In this document: in pieces, positions 17,705-26,281 of the stretch
How the letters are laid out: each line of letters opens with the position of its first letter
Numbering within the stretch: the first letter of the stretch is position 1
Notes under the pieces: generated by a model
Told to the model about the DNA's origin: nothing
The model's database searches: none
Seen by the model: the letters and a program-made list of their open reading frames with translations, nothing else
Program-made: the position numbers and the translations under genes
Assembly: GCF_001428075.1 (NCBI RefSeq)
Contig: NZ_LMSI01000019.1
Span: 895 to 64,894, forward strand
Direction of reading: 5' to 3'
Source: Arthrobacter sp. Soil764
GTDB taxonomy: Bacteria > Actinomycetota > Actinomycetes > Actinomycetales > Micrococcaceae
Length of the DNA stretch: 64,000 nucleotides

Positions 17705-17730
17705 GGAACATTACAGCCGCTCCGGGAGTT
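17705..17730 (+). promoter_or_regulatory. SigR/SigH-type promoter upstream of sigA
   Basis: GGAAC at 17705-17709, an 18-nt spacer and GTT at 17728-17730 match the GGAAY-N18-GTT pattern of thiol/heat-stress ECF sigma factors. The 315-bp gap between the DUF4192 gene and sigA holds this element, the TTGACA box below, and otherwise nothing I recognise. Confidence 0.45.
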
Positions 17731-17780
17731 GTCTTAAGTGACTCTGCCGGCCGTGGTGGTGCTTGGTTTTCACCACGGAC

Positions 17781-17813
17781 TTGACAGGGTCATAGTGGTG
17801 TTGCCCGTATGGT
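17781..17813 (+). promoter_or_regulatory. Possible housekeeping promoter of sigA
   Basis: A perfect TTGACA at 17781-17786 is followed by TATGGT at 17808-17813. The 21-nt spacing is too long for a standard promoter, so one of the two boxes may be fortuitous. Confidence 0.3.
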
Positions 17814-17845
17814 GATTCCACAGACCACCGCTAGAAAGGTTTTCT

Positions 17846-19159
17846 GTGACCCCGTCTTCCACGAAGAAGGATTCCGCCGCCCAGGATGTCTTGTCCCCTG
17901 AGGAGAAGCAGGCCGCGACCAATGCCAAGCGGGCAGCCACGCGGGCAGCCAACAAGGCTTCGGCCGGCGAGGCTGCAGGCGACGGCAAGCGCGAGCCCAA
18001 GAAGCGTGGGCCCAAGCCCGGTGCCAAGGCCGCAGCCGAGGCTGCGGGAAAGGCCGCCGGTGACGTTGACCCCGATGAGGTCGAAGACGTCGAGGAAGAC
18101 CTCGACGACATCGTCCTCGAGGGTCCGGACGCAGCAGAGGACGCCGACGCCGATCCCGTCAAGGGTGCCGCCGGCAGCGGCAAGGGCTTCGTCTACTCTG
18201 ATGCGGACGACGATGACGCCCCAGTGCAGCAGGTCATGTCTGCCGGCGCCACGGCTGACCCCGTCAAGGACTACCTGAAGCAGATCGGTAAGGTGGCGCT
18301 GCTCAACGCGGAGCAGGAAGTCGACCTTGCACTGCGGATCGAAGCCGGGCTGTTCGCCGAGGAGAAGATTGCCGCGGACGACGGATCCATGGATCCGAAG
18401 TACAAGCGCGAACTCGAATTCATCATCCACGACGGCAAGCGCGCCAAGAACCACCTGCTGGAGGCCAACCTCCGCCTGGTGGTCTCGCTGGCCAAGCGCT
18501 ACACCGGCCGCGGCATGCTGTTCCTGGACCTCATCCAGGAAGGCAACCTTGGCCTGATCCGCGCCGTGGAGAAGTTCGACTACACCAAGGGCTTCAAGTT
18601 CTCCACCTACGCCACGTGGTGGATCCGCCAGGCCATCACCCGCGCCATGGCCGACCAGGCCCGCACCATCCGTATCCCGGTTCACATGGTTGAGGTCATC
18701 AACAAGCTGGCACGCGTCCAGCGCCAGATGCTGCAGGACCTGGGCCGCGAACCCACGCCCGAAGAGCTGGCACTGGAACTGGACATGACCCCGGAAAAGG
18801 TGGTGGAGGTCCAGAAGTACGGCCGCGAGCCGATTTCGCTGCACACCCCCCTGGGTGAGGACGGCGACTCCGAGTTCGGCGACCTGATTGAGGACTCCGA
18901 AGCTGTTGTTCCGGCCGACGCCGTGAGCTTCACCCTCCTGCAGGAGCAGCTGCACTCGGTCCTGGACACCCTTTCCGAACGCGAGGCCGGCGTGGTGGCC
19001 ATGCGGTTCGGCCTCACTGACGGACAGCCGAAGACTTTAGACGAAATCGGCAAGGTCTACGGCGTCACACGCGAGCGGATCCGCCAGATCGAGTCCAAGA
19101 CCATGTCCAAGCTCCGCCACCCCTCCCGGTCGCAGGTGCTCAGGGACTACCTGGACTAG
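17846..19159 (+). CDS. sigA: Primary RNA polymerase sigma factor (SigA/HrdB/RpoD)
   Basis: The essential housekeeping sigma-70 factor. The 437 residues begin with a Lys/Ala-rich, low-complexity N-terminal extension of about 140 residues ([20 protein letters not shown]) ending in an acidic stretch. Region 1.2 starts at [13 protein letters not shown]. Regions 2.1-2.4 include [19 protein letters not shown] and [13 protein letters not shown], region 3 lies around [20 protein letters not shown], and region 4 includes [20 protein letters not shown]. The start is a GTG with GAAAGG upstream. It is monocistronic, ended by the terminator at 19180. Confidence 0.97.
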   Translation: MTPSSTKKDSAAQDVLSPEEKQAATNAKRAATRAANKASAGEAAGDGKREPKKRGPKPGAKAAAEAAGKAAGDVDPDEVEDVEEDLDDIVLEGPDAAEDADADPVKGAAGSGKGFVYSDADDDDAPVQQVMSAGATADPVKDYLKQIGKVALLNAEQEVDLALRIEAGLFAEEKIAADDGSMDPKYKRELEFIIHDGKRAKNHLLEANLRLVVSLAKRYTGRGMLFLDLIQEGNLGLIRAVEKFDYTKGFKFSTYATWWIRQAITRAMADQARTIRIPVHMVEVINKLARVQRQMLQDLGREPTPEELALELDMTPEKVVEVQKYGREPISLHTPLGEDGDSEFGDLIEDSEAVVPADAVSFTLLQEQLHSVLDTLSEREAGVVAMRFGLTDGQPKTLDEIGKVYGVTRERIRQIESKTMSKLRHPSRSQVLRDYLD

Positions 19160-19179
19160 GTCTCTTCCGCACATCAAAG

Positions 19180-19228
19180 CAGGGGCCGTTCCGAAACCCA
19201 CTCGAGGTGGTTTTCGGGACGGCCCCTG
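19180..19228 (+). terminator. Rho-independent terminator of sigA
   Basis: CAGGGGCCGT opens a 21-nt arm that pairs with 19207-19228 around CTCGAG, followed by TTTTGTT. Confidence 0.9.
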
Positions 19229-19295
19229 TTTTGTTGCCAGCTGCTGCCGGCAGTGTCTGTCTCTGTGCCGTTAAACGGCTGCGGGGCCTAAACGG

Positions 19296-19330
19296 CTGCG
19301 GGGCCCTTCCTGAATGGAAGGGCCCCGCAG
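19296..19330 (-). terminator. Stem-loop downstream of the DUF7455 gene
   Basis: Perfect 15-nt arms at 19296-19310 and 19316-19330 flank a 5-nt loop. The T-run on the minus strand is short. Just upstream the 16-nt sequence AAACGGCTGCGGGGCC is present twice, at 19273 and 19290, the second copy running into the stem. Confidence 0.65.
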
Positions 19331-19353
19331 GTTCGTTGTTACCGATGCCTCAT

Positions 19354-19575
19354 CTAGTCGATTTCCACGGCAGCTTTCTCGTGAAGCTTTCCCGTCTCGT
19401 CGTGCCAGTCGGAGCTCAACGGCTTGAGCGTCGCCTCGACTGCACGGGCGTGGTGGCCGCAGAACAACAGCTCACCGCCGGAGGACTCGAGTACAACCCG
19501 GACATATGCCTGAGCTCCGCAACGGTCGCACCGGTCGAGTGCGTTTAGTGTGCGGTCTGCCACTGCTGTTGTCAT
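19354..19575 (-). CDS. Small zinc-ribbon protein, DUF7455
   Basis: A 73-residue protein with CDRCGA near residues 16-21 and CGHHAR near 39-44, a likely Cys/His zinc ribbon. The family is found next to sigA or topoisomerase genes in many actinobacteria; its function is unknown. A strong AAGGAGG ribosome site precedes the ATG. Upstream, 19590-19630 is unusually AT-rich for this sequence (CTATATAACCAG), so its promoter is probably there. It lies on the opposite strand between sigA and parE. Confidence 0.8.
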   Translation of the reverse strand: MTTAVADRTLNALDRCDRCGAQAYVRVVLESSGGELLFCGHHARAVEATLKPLSSDWHDETGKLHEKAAVEID

Positions 19576-19831
19576 GTCGGCCTCCTTAGTAGATCAGTAC
19601 ATCTATATAACCAGTATTCGTATCCGAACCATCGCAAGGATGGGGCAAGTTCGCTGTCCGCGTATCCGCAAGGTTAGGTCAAGAATTGCCCAGTCCCGTG
19701 CATCACAAGGGCTGGTGGCGCGCCGCACATGGCGTTGAGGGTGTGGCAGGCGCCTGTGGCCGCTGCCGCCGACTACTCTGGAAGGTGCGGTCCCAGCGCC
19801 GCTTCCACGTCCCTGAAGGAGTTCATCACCA

Positions 19832-21940
19832 GTGGCACCAAGCTCTGAGTACACCGCCCGGCACCTTTCCGTACTGGAGGGCCTCGAAGCGGTCCGCAAG
19901 CGCCCGGGCATGTACATCGGCTCAACCGACTCGCGTGGCCTCATGCACTGCCTCTGGGAGATCATCGACAACTCCGTTGACGAGGCGCTGGCCGGGTTCG
20001 GCCACGACATCCGCATCATCCTGCACGCTGACAACTCCGTGGAGATCCACGACGACGGCCGCGGCATCCCCATCGACAAGGAACCCAAGACGGGCCTCAC
20101 CGGCGTCGAAGTGGTGTTCACTAAGCTGCACGCCGGCGGAAAGTTCGGCGGCGGCTCCTACACCGCCTCGGGCGGCCTGCACGGCGTCGGCGCGTCAGTG
20201 GTCAACGCCCTGTCATCCCGGTTGGACGTCGAGGTGGACCGCGGCGGCAAGACGTACAAAATGTCCTTCCGCCGCGGCGAGCCGGGCCGCTTCAAGGACA
20301 CCGGGTCCCGCCTGGACCCCTCAGCGCCGTTCACCCCGTTCGTCGATGACTCGGTGCTCGACATCGTGGGCAAGGCCAAGCGCGGCGTCACCGGAACCCG
20401 GATCCGCTACTGGGCGGACCGGCAGATCTTCACCCCCGATGCCAAGTTCTCCTACGAGGACCTCGTTGCCCGTGCCCGCCAGACCTCCTTCCTGGTGCCG
20501 GGCCTCAAGCTCACCGTGCGGGACGAACGCAAGCTCCCCGGAACCCCGGGCGAAGCGGGCCCGCATGAAGAGGTCTTCCACCACGACGGTGGAATCTCCG
20601 AGTTCGTCGAGTTCCTCGCCGCGGACCCGGCCGTCACCGACGTATGGCGGCTGCACGGATCGGGGAAGTTCAAGGAGACCGTCCCGGTCCTTGACGAACG
20701 CGGGCACAGCCAGCTGGCCGAGGTTGAACGTGACTGTGAAGTGGACGTGGCGCTGCGGTGGGGCATCGGCTACGACAGCACCGTGCGCAGCTACGTGAAC
20801 ATCATCGCCACCCCCAAGGGCGGCACCCACCAGTCCGGGTTCGAGCAGGCGCTGGTCAAGACATTCCGTAAAGCGGTCGAGACCAATGCCCGCAAACTCA
20901 AGGCCGGAAACGACAAGATCGAAAAGGACGACATCTTCGCCGGCCTGACGGCGGTGCTGACGGTTCGGCTCGCGGAACCGCAGTTCGAGGGCCAGACCAA
21001 GGAAATCCTGGGCACCAGCGCGGTGCGTGCCATCGTGGCAAGGGTGGTGGAGCGTGAAATCTCCGCCAAGTTGTCCTCCAGCAACCGGAACGACAAAGCC
21101 CAGTCCGCCCTGCTGCTGGAAAAGATCGTCAGCGAGATGAAGTCCCGCATCTCCGCACGTGTGCACAAGGAGACCCAACGGCGCAAGAATGCGCTGGAAA
21201 CCTCCTCGATGCCCACCAAGCTCGCTGACTGCCGGACGGACGACGTCGAACGTTCCGAGCTGTTCATCGTGGAAGGCGACTCCGCACTCGGCACCGCCAA
21301 GCTGGCCCGCTCCTCCGACTTCCAGGCGCTCCTGCCCATCCGCGGCAAGATCCTCAACGTCCAGAAGGCGTCAGTGGGGGACATGCTCTCCAACGCCGAA
21401 TGCGCCGCCCTCATCCAGGTGGTGGGCGCGGGCTCCGGCCGCAGCTTCGACATCAGTGCCGCGCGGTACGGCAAGGTGATCCTCATGACCGACGCCGACG
21501 TGGACGGGGCCCACATCCGGACCCTGCTGCTGACCCTTTTCTTCCGCTACATGCGGCCCATGATCCTGGAGGGCAGGGTGTTTGCCGCGGTTCCGCCGCT
21601 GCACCGGGTGGAGGTCATCAACGCCGGCCAGAAGGCCAACGAAATGATCTACACCTACTCCGAGGCCGAACTCCACGTCCTGCTGGCCCGCCTGGCCAAG
21701 GAGGGCAAGCGGTACAAGGAACCCATCCAGCGGTACAAGGGCCTGGGGGAGATGGACGCCGAGCAGCTGGCGGAAACCACCATGGACCCGCGGCACCGCA
21801 CCCTGCGCAAGGTGGGGATCGAAAACGCGCAGCAGGCAGAGGAGATCTTCGACCTCCTGATGGGCTCCGACGTTTCCCCGCGCAAGGACTTCATCATCGC
21901 GGGTGCCTCAAGCCTTGACCGGGAGCGCATCGACGCCTGA
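19832..21940 (+). CDS. parE: DNA topoisomerase IV subunit B (ParE)
   Basis: The ATPase subunit of a type IIA topoisomerase that unlinks daughter chromosomes. The 702 residues contain the GHKL ATPase motifs (EIIDNSVDEA, DDGRGIPID, GGLHGVGASVVNAL), the transducer, the TOPRIM glutamate in EGDSALGTAKL near 479, and the metal aspartates in DADVDGAH near 553. The assignment to topoisomerase IV rather than gyrase rests on context: the partner subunit at 30-33 kb lacks a gyrA box, and neither sits near dnaA. The start is a GTG with GAAGGAG ten bases upstream. The preceding 256-bp gap holds the divergent DUF7455 gene's leader. Confidence 0.92.
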   Translation: MAPSSEYTARHLSVLEGLEAVRKRPGMYIGSTDSRGLMHCLWEIIDNSVDEALAGFGHDIRIILHADNSVEIHDDGRGIPIDKEPKTGLTGVEVVFTKLHAGGKFGGGSYTASGGLHGVGASVVNALSSRLDVEVDRGGKTYKMSFRRGEPGRFKDTGSRLDPSAPFTPFVDDSVLDIVGKAKRGVTGTRIRYWADRQIFTPDAKFSYEDLVARARQTSFLVPGLKLTVRDERKLPGTPGEAGPHEEVFHHDGGISEFVEFLAADPAVTDVWRLHGSGKFKETVPVLDERGHSQLAEVERDCEVDVALRWGIGYDSTVRSYVNIIATPKGGTHQSGFEQALVKTFRKAVETNARKLKAGNDKIEKDDIFAGLTAVLTVRLAEPQFEGQTKEILGTSAVRAIVARVVEREISAKLSSSNRNDKAQSALLLEKIVSEMKSRISARVHKETQRRKNALETSSMPTKLADCRTDDVERSELFIVEGDSALGTAKLARSSDFQALLPIRGKILNVQKASVGDMLSNAECAALIQVVGAGSGRSFDISAARYGKVILMTDADVDGAHIRTLLLTLFFRYMRPMILEGRVFAAVPPLHRVEVINAGQKANEMIYTYSEAELHVLLARLAKEGKRYKEPIQRYKGLGEMDAEQLAETTMDPRHRTLRKVGIENAQQAEEIFDLLMGSDVSPRKDFIIAGASSLDRERIDA

Positions 21941-21966
21941 TTGAAGGCAGGTCCAGCGCGCCGGCG

Positions 21967-22959
21967 TCAGCCGAGCAGCCCGGGAACCACCAGCAGCGCC
22001 GTGGGCAACGCCAGCAGCAGGACGGAGCCGGCCAGGACGGCGCTGCGGACGGCGGCGGGAAGCTGGGGCTGCGGCGTCAGGAGGCGGCTGACCCGCGAGG
22101 CCGCGGTCCTGACGGCGTCCGAACCCGGTCCGCCCGACGCCGCCTCCAGCCCTGACAGGGCCAGCGTGGGCGAGGACGGCCGGATGTCACCGGCGCCGGC
22201 GTTTCCCGCCGAGCCGCTGGCCACGATGGCGATCGCCTTGATGAGGGTCGCCTTGCTCTCGGTCCGCAATGCAACGTCGTCGGCCAGCATCTCGATCAGC
22301 GAATTGACGGCCTCCTGGGCAAGCCGGGTGGTGGGCAGCCACGGGAGCGCCTGGCGCCAGGCAGCGAAGGCCCACAGCAGCAGGTGGTGCCGTTGGCTCA
22401 AGTGGGCGTTTTCGTGAATCAGGACGGCCCGCAGTTCGGCCGGCTCAAGGGCAGCCATCAGGCCGTCCGACAGGACGGTTACCGAGCGGGCGCCGCCGGG
22501 AAGGCAGTACGCGACGGGGGAGTCGTGGCTGATGACCAGCGTCCCTGCATCCTGGGCCGACGGGGAGGCCAGCAGGGCCAGCAGTTCGCGGTGCCGGCGC
22601 CGCTGCCGCTGGATCTTGTAGTACGTCAGCAGCAGCGTGAACACCAGGTGGGCCGTGAGCAGGGCAGCCGTGGACAACGCAAAGATATGCCAAAAGCCCA
22701 GGGCAGTGGTGGGGGCATTGAAGAGCACCATTCCTGCCAGTGCGCGGAGCCCCGCGATGAGGTTGTCCCCGATGGGTTCCAGGCCGTAGACCAACATAGC
22801 GCCGATCATGGACAGTCCACCTGCAAGCGCGATCGCCTGCCACAGCAGCATGGCCGTGAACGGCGACCTGGCCGGCCATTGTGCGCGTGACAGGAGGATC
22901 GGCACCGGCCAGGCCAGGATTATCGCAAGGACCGCCAGCAGGTATGAGGCCCAGAACAT
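21967..22959 (-). CDS. M56 family (BlaR1/MecR1-like) membrane metallopeptidase
   Basis: A 330-residue integral membrane zinc peptidase. About four membrane helices lie near 1-24, 35-57, 70-85 and 93-115, with a cytoplasmic catalytic part carrying the HExxH motif as H182-E183-N-A-H186 in LIHENAHLSQRHH. In BlaR1/MecR1 systems such a peptidase triggers cleavage of the BlaI/MecI repressor. Unlike classical BlaR1, no penicillin-binding sensor domain follows; the protein ends after a last hydrophobic segment near 300-330. The signal is therefore probably not beta-lactam binding of the classical kind. It lies 6 bp downstream of the BlaI-type repressor gene, in the same operon. Confidence 0.9.
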   Translation of the reverse strand: MFWASYLLAVLAIILAWPVPILLSRAQWPARSPFTAMLLWQAIALAGGLSMIGAMLVYGLEPIGDNLIAGLRALAGMVLFNAPTTALGFWHIFALSTAALLTAHLVFTLLLTYYKIQRQRRRHRELLALLASPSAQDAGTLVISHDSPVAYCLPGGARSVTVLSDGLMAALEPAELRAVLIHENAHLSQRHHLLLWAFAAWRQALPWLPTTRLAQEAVNSLIEMLADDVALRTESKATLIKAIAIVASGSAGNAGAGDIRPSSPTLALSGLEAASGGPGSDAVRTAASRVSRLLTPQPQLPAAVRSAVLAGSVLLLALPTALLVVPGLLG

Positions 22960-22965
22960 GGTGTG

Positions 22966-23349
22966 TTAGAGGTGGCCCAGCAGTTTGCGCAGCGTCTCGG
23001 CTTCACCTTCGGACACGGACCCGATGAAGCGGGCCAGGACGGCCTCGCGGTCCGGGGCTGAGCCCAGGACTTCATGCATGAGTTCGGCGGTGTGGTCCGC
23101 GCGGCTGGACACCGCCTGGTAGCGGTGCGGGCGGGTTCCGCGTTCGCGTTCCACCAGCCCCTTCTTTTCCAAGCGGGAGAGTACGGTGAGCACCGTGGTG
23201 ACGGCCAGCTCCTTGCCTTCGTGGCCCTGCCCGCCCTGCGCTGCGGACGTGCGCGCCAGCTGGTCCCTCAGGGTATTGGCCGTAGCCGCTTCCTGGCCCG
23301 CCCAGAGCAGGTCCATGACTGCCCGTTCCAGTTCACCAAGACTAGCCAT
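22966..23349 (-). CDS. BlaI/MecI/CopY family transcriptional repressor
   Basis: A winged-helix repressor of 127 residues. It begins MASLGELERAVMDLLWAG, the family N-terminus, followed by a helix-turn-helix/wing (TVLTVLSRLEKKGLVERERG) and a C-terminal dimerisation part. I start it at ATG 23349; the frame runs 23 residues further upstream without family similarity. BlaI proteins bind TACA/TGTA-type dyads and are cleaved by the M56 partner. Three such dyads lie in the gap to the divergent cydA gene, so cydABCD and the blaI operon itself are the likely targets. Confidence 0.92.
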   Translation of the reverse strand: MASLGELERAVMDLLWAGQEAATANTLRDQLARTSAAQGGQGHEGKELAVTTVLTVLSRLEKKGLVERERGTRPHRYQAVSSRADHTAELMHEVLGSAPDREAVLARFIGSVSEGEAETLRKLLGHL

Positions 23350-23452
23350 TTCACTTTTCCTTTTAATTCCCCGCACCGTGCTCTTTGGATGCACGGTGAC
23401 CTCACCAGGTTTGTTCAACTACACCACTAAATCTACCCCGAAAACGTCCCGG

Positions 23453-23471
23453 GTTCTACATGGGGTAGAAC
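23453..23471. promoter_or_regulatory. BlaI-type operator 1
   Basis: GTTCTAC and GTAGAAC are perfect 7-bp inverted arms spaced by 5 nt. It is about 104 bp upstream of the blaI ATG and may serve the blaI promoter or DNA looping. A degenerate half-site (AACTACA, 23417-23423) lies between it and blaI. Confidence 0.65.
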
Positions 23472-23540
23472 AGTGGCGCGCCGGCGCCTCCCGGTCCATG
23501 CTTGGGGAGGGTGGTTGGTTTTCACCCGCCGGCGCCAATG

Positions 23541-23557
23541 TTCTACACTTTGTAGAA
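23541..23557. promoter_or_regulatory. BlaI-type operator 2
   Basis: TTCTACACTTTGTAGAA is a perfect inverted repeat with 7-bp arms and a 3-nt spacer. It lies just upstream of a possible -10 box (TATAGT, 23560-23565). Confidence 0.75.
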
Positions 23558-23564
23558 GTTATAG

Positions 23565-23581
23565 TTCTACGACGTGTAGAA
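23565..23581. promoter_or_regulatory. BlaI-type operator 3 at the cydA promoter
   Basis: TTCTAC and GTAGAA are perfect 6-bp arms spaced by 5 nt. Its centre is 24 bp from the centre of operator 2, about two helical turns. Repressor here would cover the likely cydA -10 and start region. Confidence 0.7.
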
Positions 23582-23610
23582 AACTTCATTGGCTAACAGT
23601 AGGGACCGCC

Positions 23611-25215
23611 ATGGACGCCTTGGAAATCGCACGCTGGCAATTCGGTATCACCACGGTCTACCACTTCATGATGGTGCCGCTGACCATCGGCCTGGGCCTG
23701 GTGGTCGCGGTTATCCAGACCGCCTGGTACCGCACCGGCAGGCCCGAGTACCTGCGCATGACCAAGTTCTGGGGGAAGCTGTTCCTCATCAACTTCATCA
23801 TGGGCGTGGCCACGGGCATCGTGCAGGAATTCCAGTTCGGCATGGCATGGAGCGAGTACAGCCGGTTCGTGGGGGACGTCTTCGGTGCCCCGCTGGCCCT
23901 TGAAGCCCTCCTGGCCTTCTTCGTTGAATCGACGTTCCTGGGCCTGTGGATTTTTGGCTGGAAGCAGCTCAAGCCCGCCATCCACCTTGCCTGCCTCTGG
24001 GTGGCCGTCATCGGGTCGGCTCTTTCCGCCTACTTCATCATCGTGGCCAACAGCTGGATGCAGCATCCGGTAGGCGTGGAAATGATCAACGGCCGGCCCG
24101 TCATGACCGATGCCTGGGCCGTGTTCACCAACAACACCGCGCTGGTGGCCGTCCCGCACACCCTTTTCGGTGCCCTGGCCGTGGCCGGCGGCTTCCTCCT
24201 GGGCATCGCCTGGTACCACCTCTGGCGGAGGCGGCACGACGGCGTTGACACCGTGGGTGCCGACGGCAAGGTCATCCCGGGTGAAGACGTCCGCATCCCA
24301 GGCCGTGACCGTGCAGACCACAGCGTATGGATCCGCTCCCTGCGGATCGGCGCCGTGGTGGCCATGATCTCCTTCGCCGGCACCGCGGTGACCGGCGACC
24401 TGCAGGGCAAGCTGATGTTCCAGCAGCAGCCCATGAAGATGGCAGCCGCGGAGGCGGCCTGCCACGACGGCACCGGCTTCTCCGTCCTAAGCATCGGCAA
24501 CGTGGGGTCCAGGAACTGCGATGACGTCGTGGCAGTGATCGAGGTCCCGGGCATCCTGTCCTTCCTGGCCAAGGGCGACTTCACCACCGAGGTCAAGGGC
24601 GTAAACAGCCTGCTGCCCGAATACAAGGCCAACTACGGAACCAACCTGCCCGACAACCCCATCTACGGTGAGCGCGCGGGCCAGGAGATCGAATACGTGC
24701 CCGTCATGGAAGTCACTTACTGGGGGTTCCGGATGATGATCGGCTTTGGCGGCCTGGCCGCCCTGGCCGCACTGGTGGCGCTCTGGCTCACCCGCAAGGG
24801 AACCGTGCCGGAGTCGCGGGGGCTCATGCGGCTGGCTGTCTTCGGCATCCTGGCCCCGTTCGGCGCCAACGCCGCCGGCTGGATCTTCACCGAAATGGGC
24901 CGCCAGCCGTTCGTCGTGGCTCCCAACCCTGACCCCAGCGGCATCGACCAGGTGTTCATGTTCACCGCCGCCGCCGTCTCACCGGGTGTCTCTGCGGGGG
25001 AACTGATCGCCTCGCTGGTGGCATTGACCGCCGTCTACGCAGTCCTGCTGGTGGTGGAAGTCAAACTGCTGGTCAAATACATCCGCGGCGGCGTGGTCTC
25101 CGCAATGCCCGAACTCGGCCATGCACCGGTGGACGAGAACGAGGACGCGACGCCGGGCCCCGGCGGCCCCGGCGATACCAAACCCGCCGACGACGTCCTG
25201 GCCTTCGCCTACTAG
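23611..25215 (+). CDS. cydA: Cytochrome bd ubiquinol/menaquinol oxidase subunit I (CydA)
   Basis: The haem-bearing subunit of the high-affinity terminal oxidase, in the cytoplasmic membrane. The 534 residues show H18 (haem ligand, TTVYHFMMVPL), the acidic pair E98 and E106 (EALLAFFVESTF), a histidine in VPHTLFGALA near 182 and a methionine in VMEVTYWGFRMM near 366. The quinol-binding loop is of the short type. It holds cysteines 284 and 303, spaced 19 residues, as in the disulfide I recall from mycobacterial CydA. The usually invariant GRQPW motif reads GRQPF at 430-434. I start at ATG 23611 (MDALEIARWQFG); the frame runs 46 codons further upstream through the operators. It is first in the cydA-cydB-cydDC operon. 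Confidence 0.96.
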   Translation: MDALEIARWQFGITTVYHFMMVPLTIGLGLVVAVIQTAWYRTGRPEYLRMTKFWGKLFLINFIMGVATGIVQEFQFGMAWSEYSRFVGDVFGAPLALEALLAFFVESTFLGLWIFGWKQLKPAIHLACLWVAVIGSALSAYFIIVANSWMQHPVGVEMINGRPVMTDAWAVFTNNTALVAVPHTLFGALAVAGGFLLGIAWYHLWRRRHDGVDTVGADGKVIPGEDVRIPGRDRADHSVWIRSLRIGAVVAMISFAGTAVTGDLQGKLMFQQQPMKMAAAEAACHDGTGFSVLSIGNVGSRNCDDVVAVIEVPGILSFLAKGDFTTEVKGVNSLLPEYKANYGTNLPDNPIYGERAGQEIEYVPVMEVTYWGFRMMIGFGGLAALAALVALWLTRKGTVPESRGLMRLAVFGILAPFGANAAGWIFTEMGRQPFVVAPNPDPSGIDQVFMFTAAAVSPGVSAGELIASLVALTAVYAVLLVVEVKLLVKYIRGGVVSAMPELGHAPVDENEDATPGPGGPGDTKPADDVLAFAY

Positions 25216-25230
25216 CAGAGGAAACACACA

Positions 25231-26280
25231 ATGGAACTGCTTCCCACCATTTGGTTCATCGCCATCGCGGTGCTGTGGACCGGCTACCTCTTCCTGGAGG
25301 GCTTCGACCTGGGCGTGGGGATGCTGATGAAGCTCTTCGCCCGCAACAACACCGAGCGCCGGGTGCTGCTGAACACCATCGGACCTGTCTGGGACGGCAA
25401 CGAGGTGTGGCTCCTGACCGCCGGCGGCGCCACCTTCGCAGCCTTCCCCCTCTGGTACGCGTCGCTGTTCTCCGCGCTCTACCTCCCGCTGCTGGTGGTC
25501 CTGCTGGCCCTGATCTTCCGTGCGGTGGCGTTCGAATACCGCGGCAAGGTGGACACGGACAGCTGGCGGAACCGGTGGGACTGGGCCATCGCGCTGGGCT
25601 CGTTCTTCGCGGCTTTCGGCGTCGGCGCCGCCCTGGCCCTCACCACCACCGGCCTCCCGCTGAACGCCAACGGCGACCGTGAAGGCGGCCCCATGGCCTG
25701 GTTCAGCGGCTACGCCCTGCTGGGCGGCATCGCGGTGGTGGGCTTCGCACTGCTCCATGCCTTGGCATTCCTGGCCCTCAAAACCGATGGGGAGGTCCGG
25801 CACCGTGCCCGCGAGTGGTTCGTGCGGCTCCTTCCGGTCCTGCTCCTGCCCATCGCCGCGTGGGCCCTCGCCATCCAGTTCATGGACGGCAAGCTTTGGA
25901 CCTGGGCCGCCGTCATCCTGGCCGTTGCTGCTGCCGTTACTGCCTGGCTGCTGGCCCGGAACGGCTCTGAAGGCCGGTCCTTCCTGGCCCTGGGCGCCTT
26001 CCTGGTGCTCGGCACGGCGTCCATCTTCGGCGCCGTGTTCCCCGTGGTGCTGCCCTCCACGCTGGACAGCGCCTTCGACCTCACCATCTCCAACGCGTCC
26101 TCCTCGGACTACACCCTGGGACTGATGAGCATCGTGGCGGCTGTCGGCCTTCCCCTGGTGATCGCCTACCAGGCCTGGACCTACTGGGTGTTCCGCCGCC
26201 GCGTCAGTGCCGCCCACATCCCGGAAGCCCACAGCTTCCTCCCGGCGGTGGCCGCCAAGGCGTTCACCACCAAGGGCTGA
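25231..26280 (+). CDS. cydB: Cytochrome bd oxidase subunit II (CydB)
   Basis: The structural membrane partner of CydA, 349 residues with about eight helices. The conserved N-terminal segment reads WFIAIAVLWTGYLFLEGFDLG and includes the acidic residues near the haem site. WDGNEVWLLTAGGATFAAFP is the family signature. Its ATG follows cydA by 15 bp with AGAGGAAA upstream, and its stop is 1 bp from the start of the fused cydDC gene, so the three form one operon. Confidence 0.96.
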   Translation: MELLPTIWFIAIAVLWTGYLFLEGFDLGVGMLMKLFARNNTERRVLLNTIGPVWDGNEVWLLTAGGATFAAFPLWYASLFSALYLPLLVVLLALIFRAVAFEYRGKVDTDSWRNRWDWAIALGSFFAAFGVGAALALTTTGLPLNANGDREGGPMAWFSGYALLGGIAVVGFALLHALAFLALKTDGEVRHRAREWFVRLLPVLLLPIAAWALAIQFMDGKLWTWAAVILAVAAAVTAWLLARNGSEGRSFLALGAFLVLGTASIFGAVFPVVLPSTLDSAFDLTISNASSSDYTLGLMSIVAAVGLPLVIAYQAWTYWVFRRRVSAAHIPEAHSFLPAVAAKAFTTKG

Positions 26281-26281
26281 C

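Noticed and set aside
23473..23610. 46-codon N-terminal extension of CydA
   Set aside because: It would be translated through the operators. CydA proteins start at the MDALEIARWQFG-type N-terminus.
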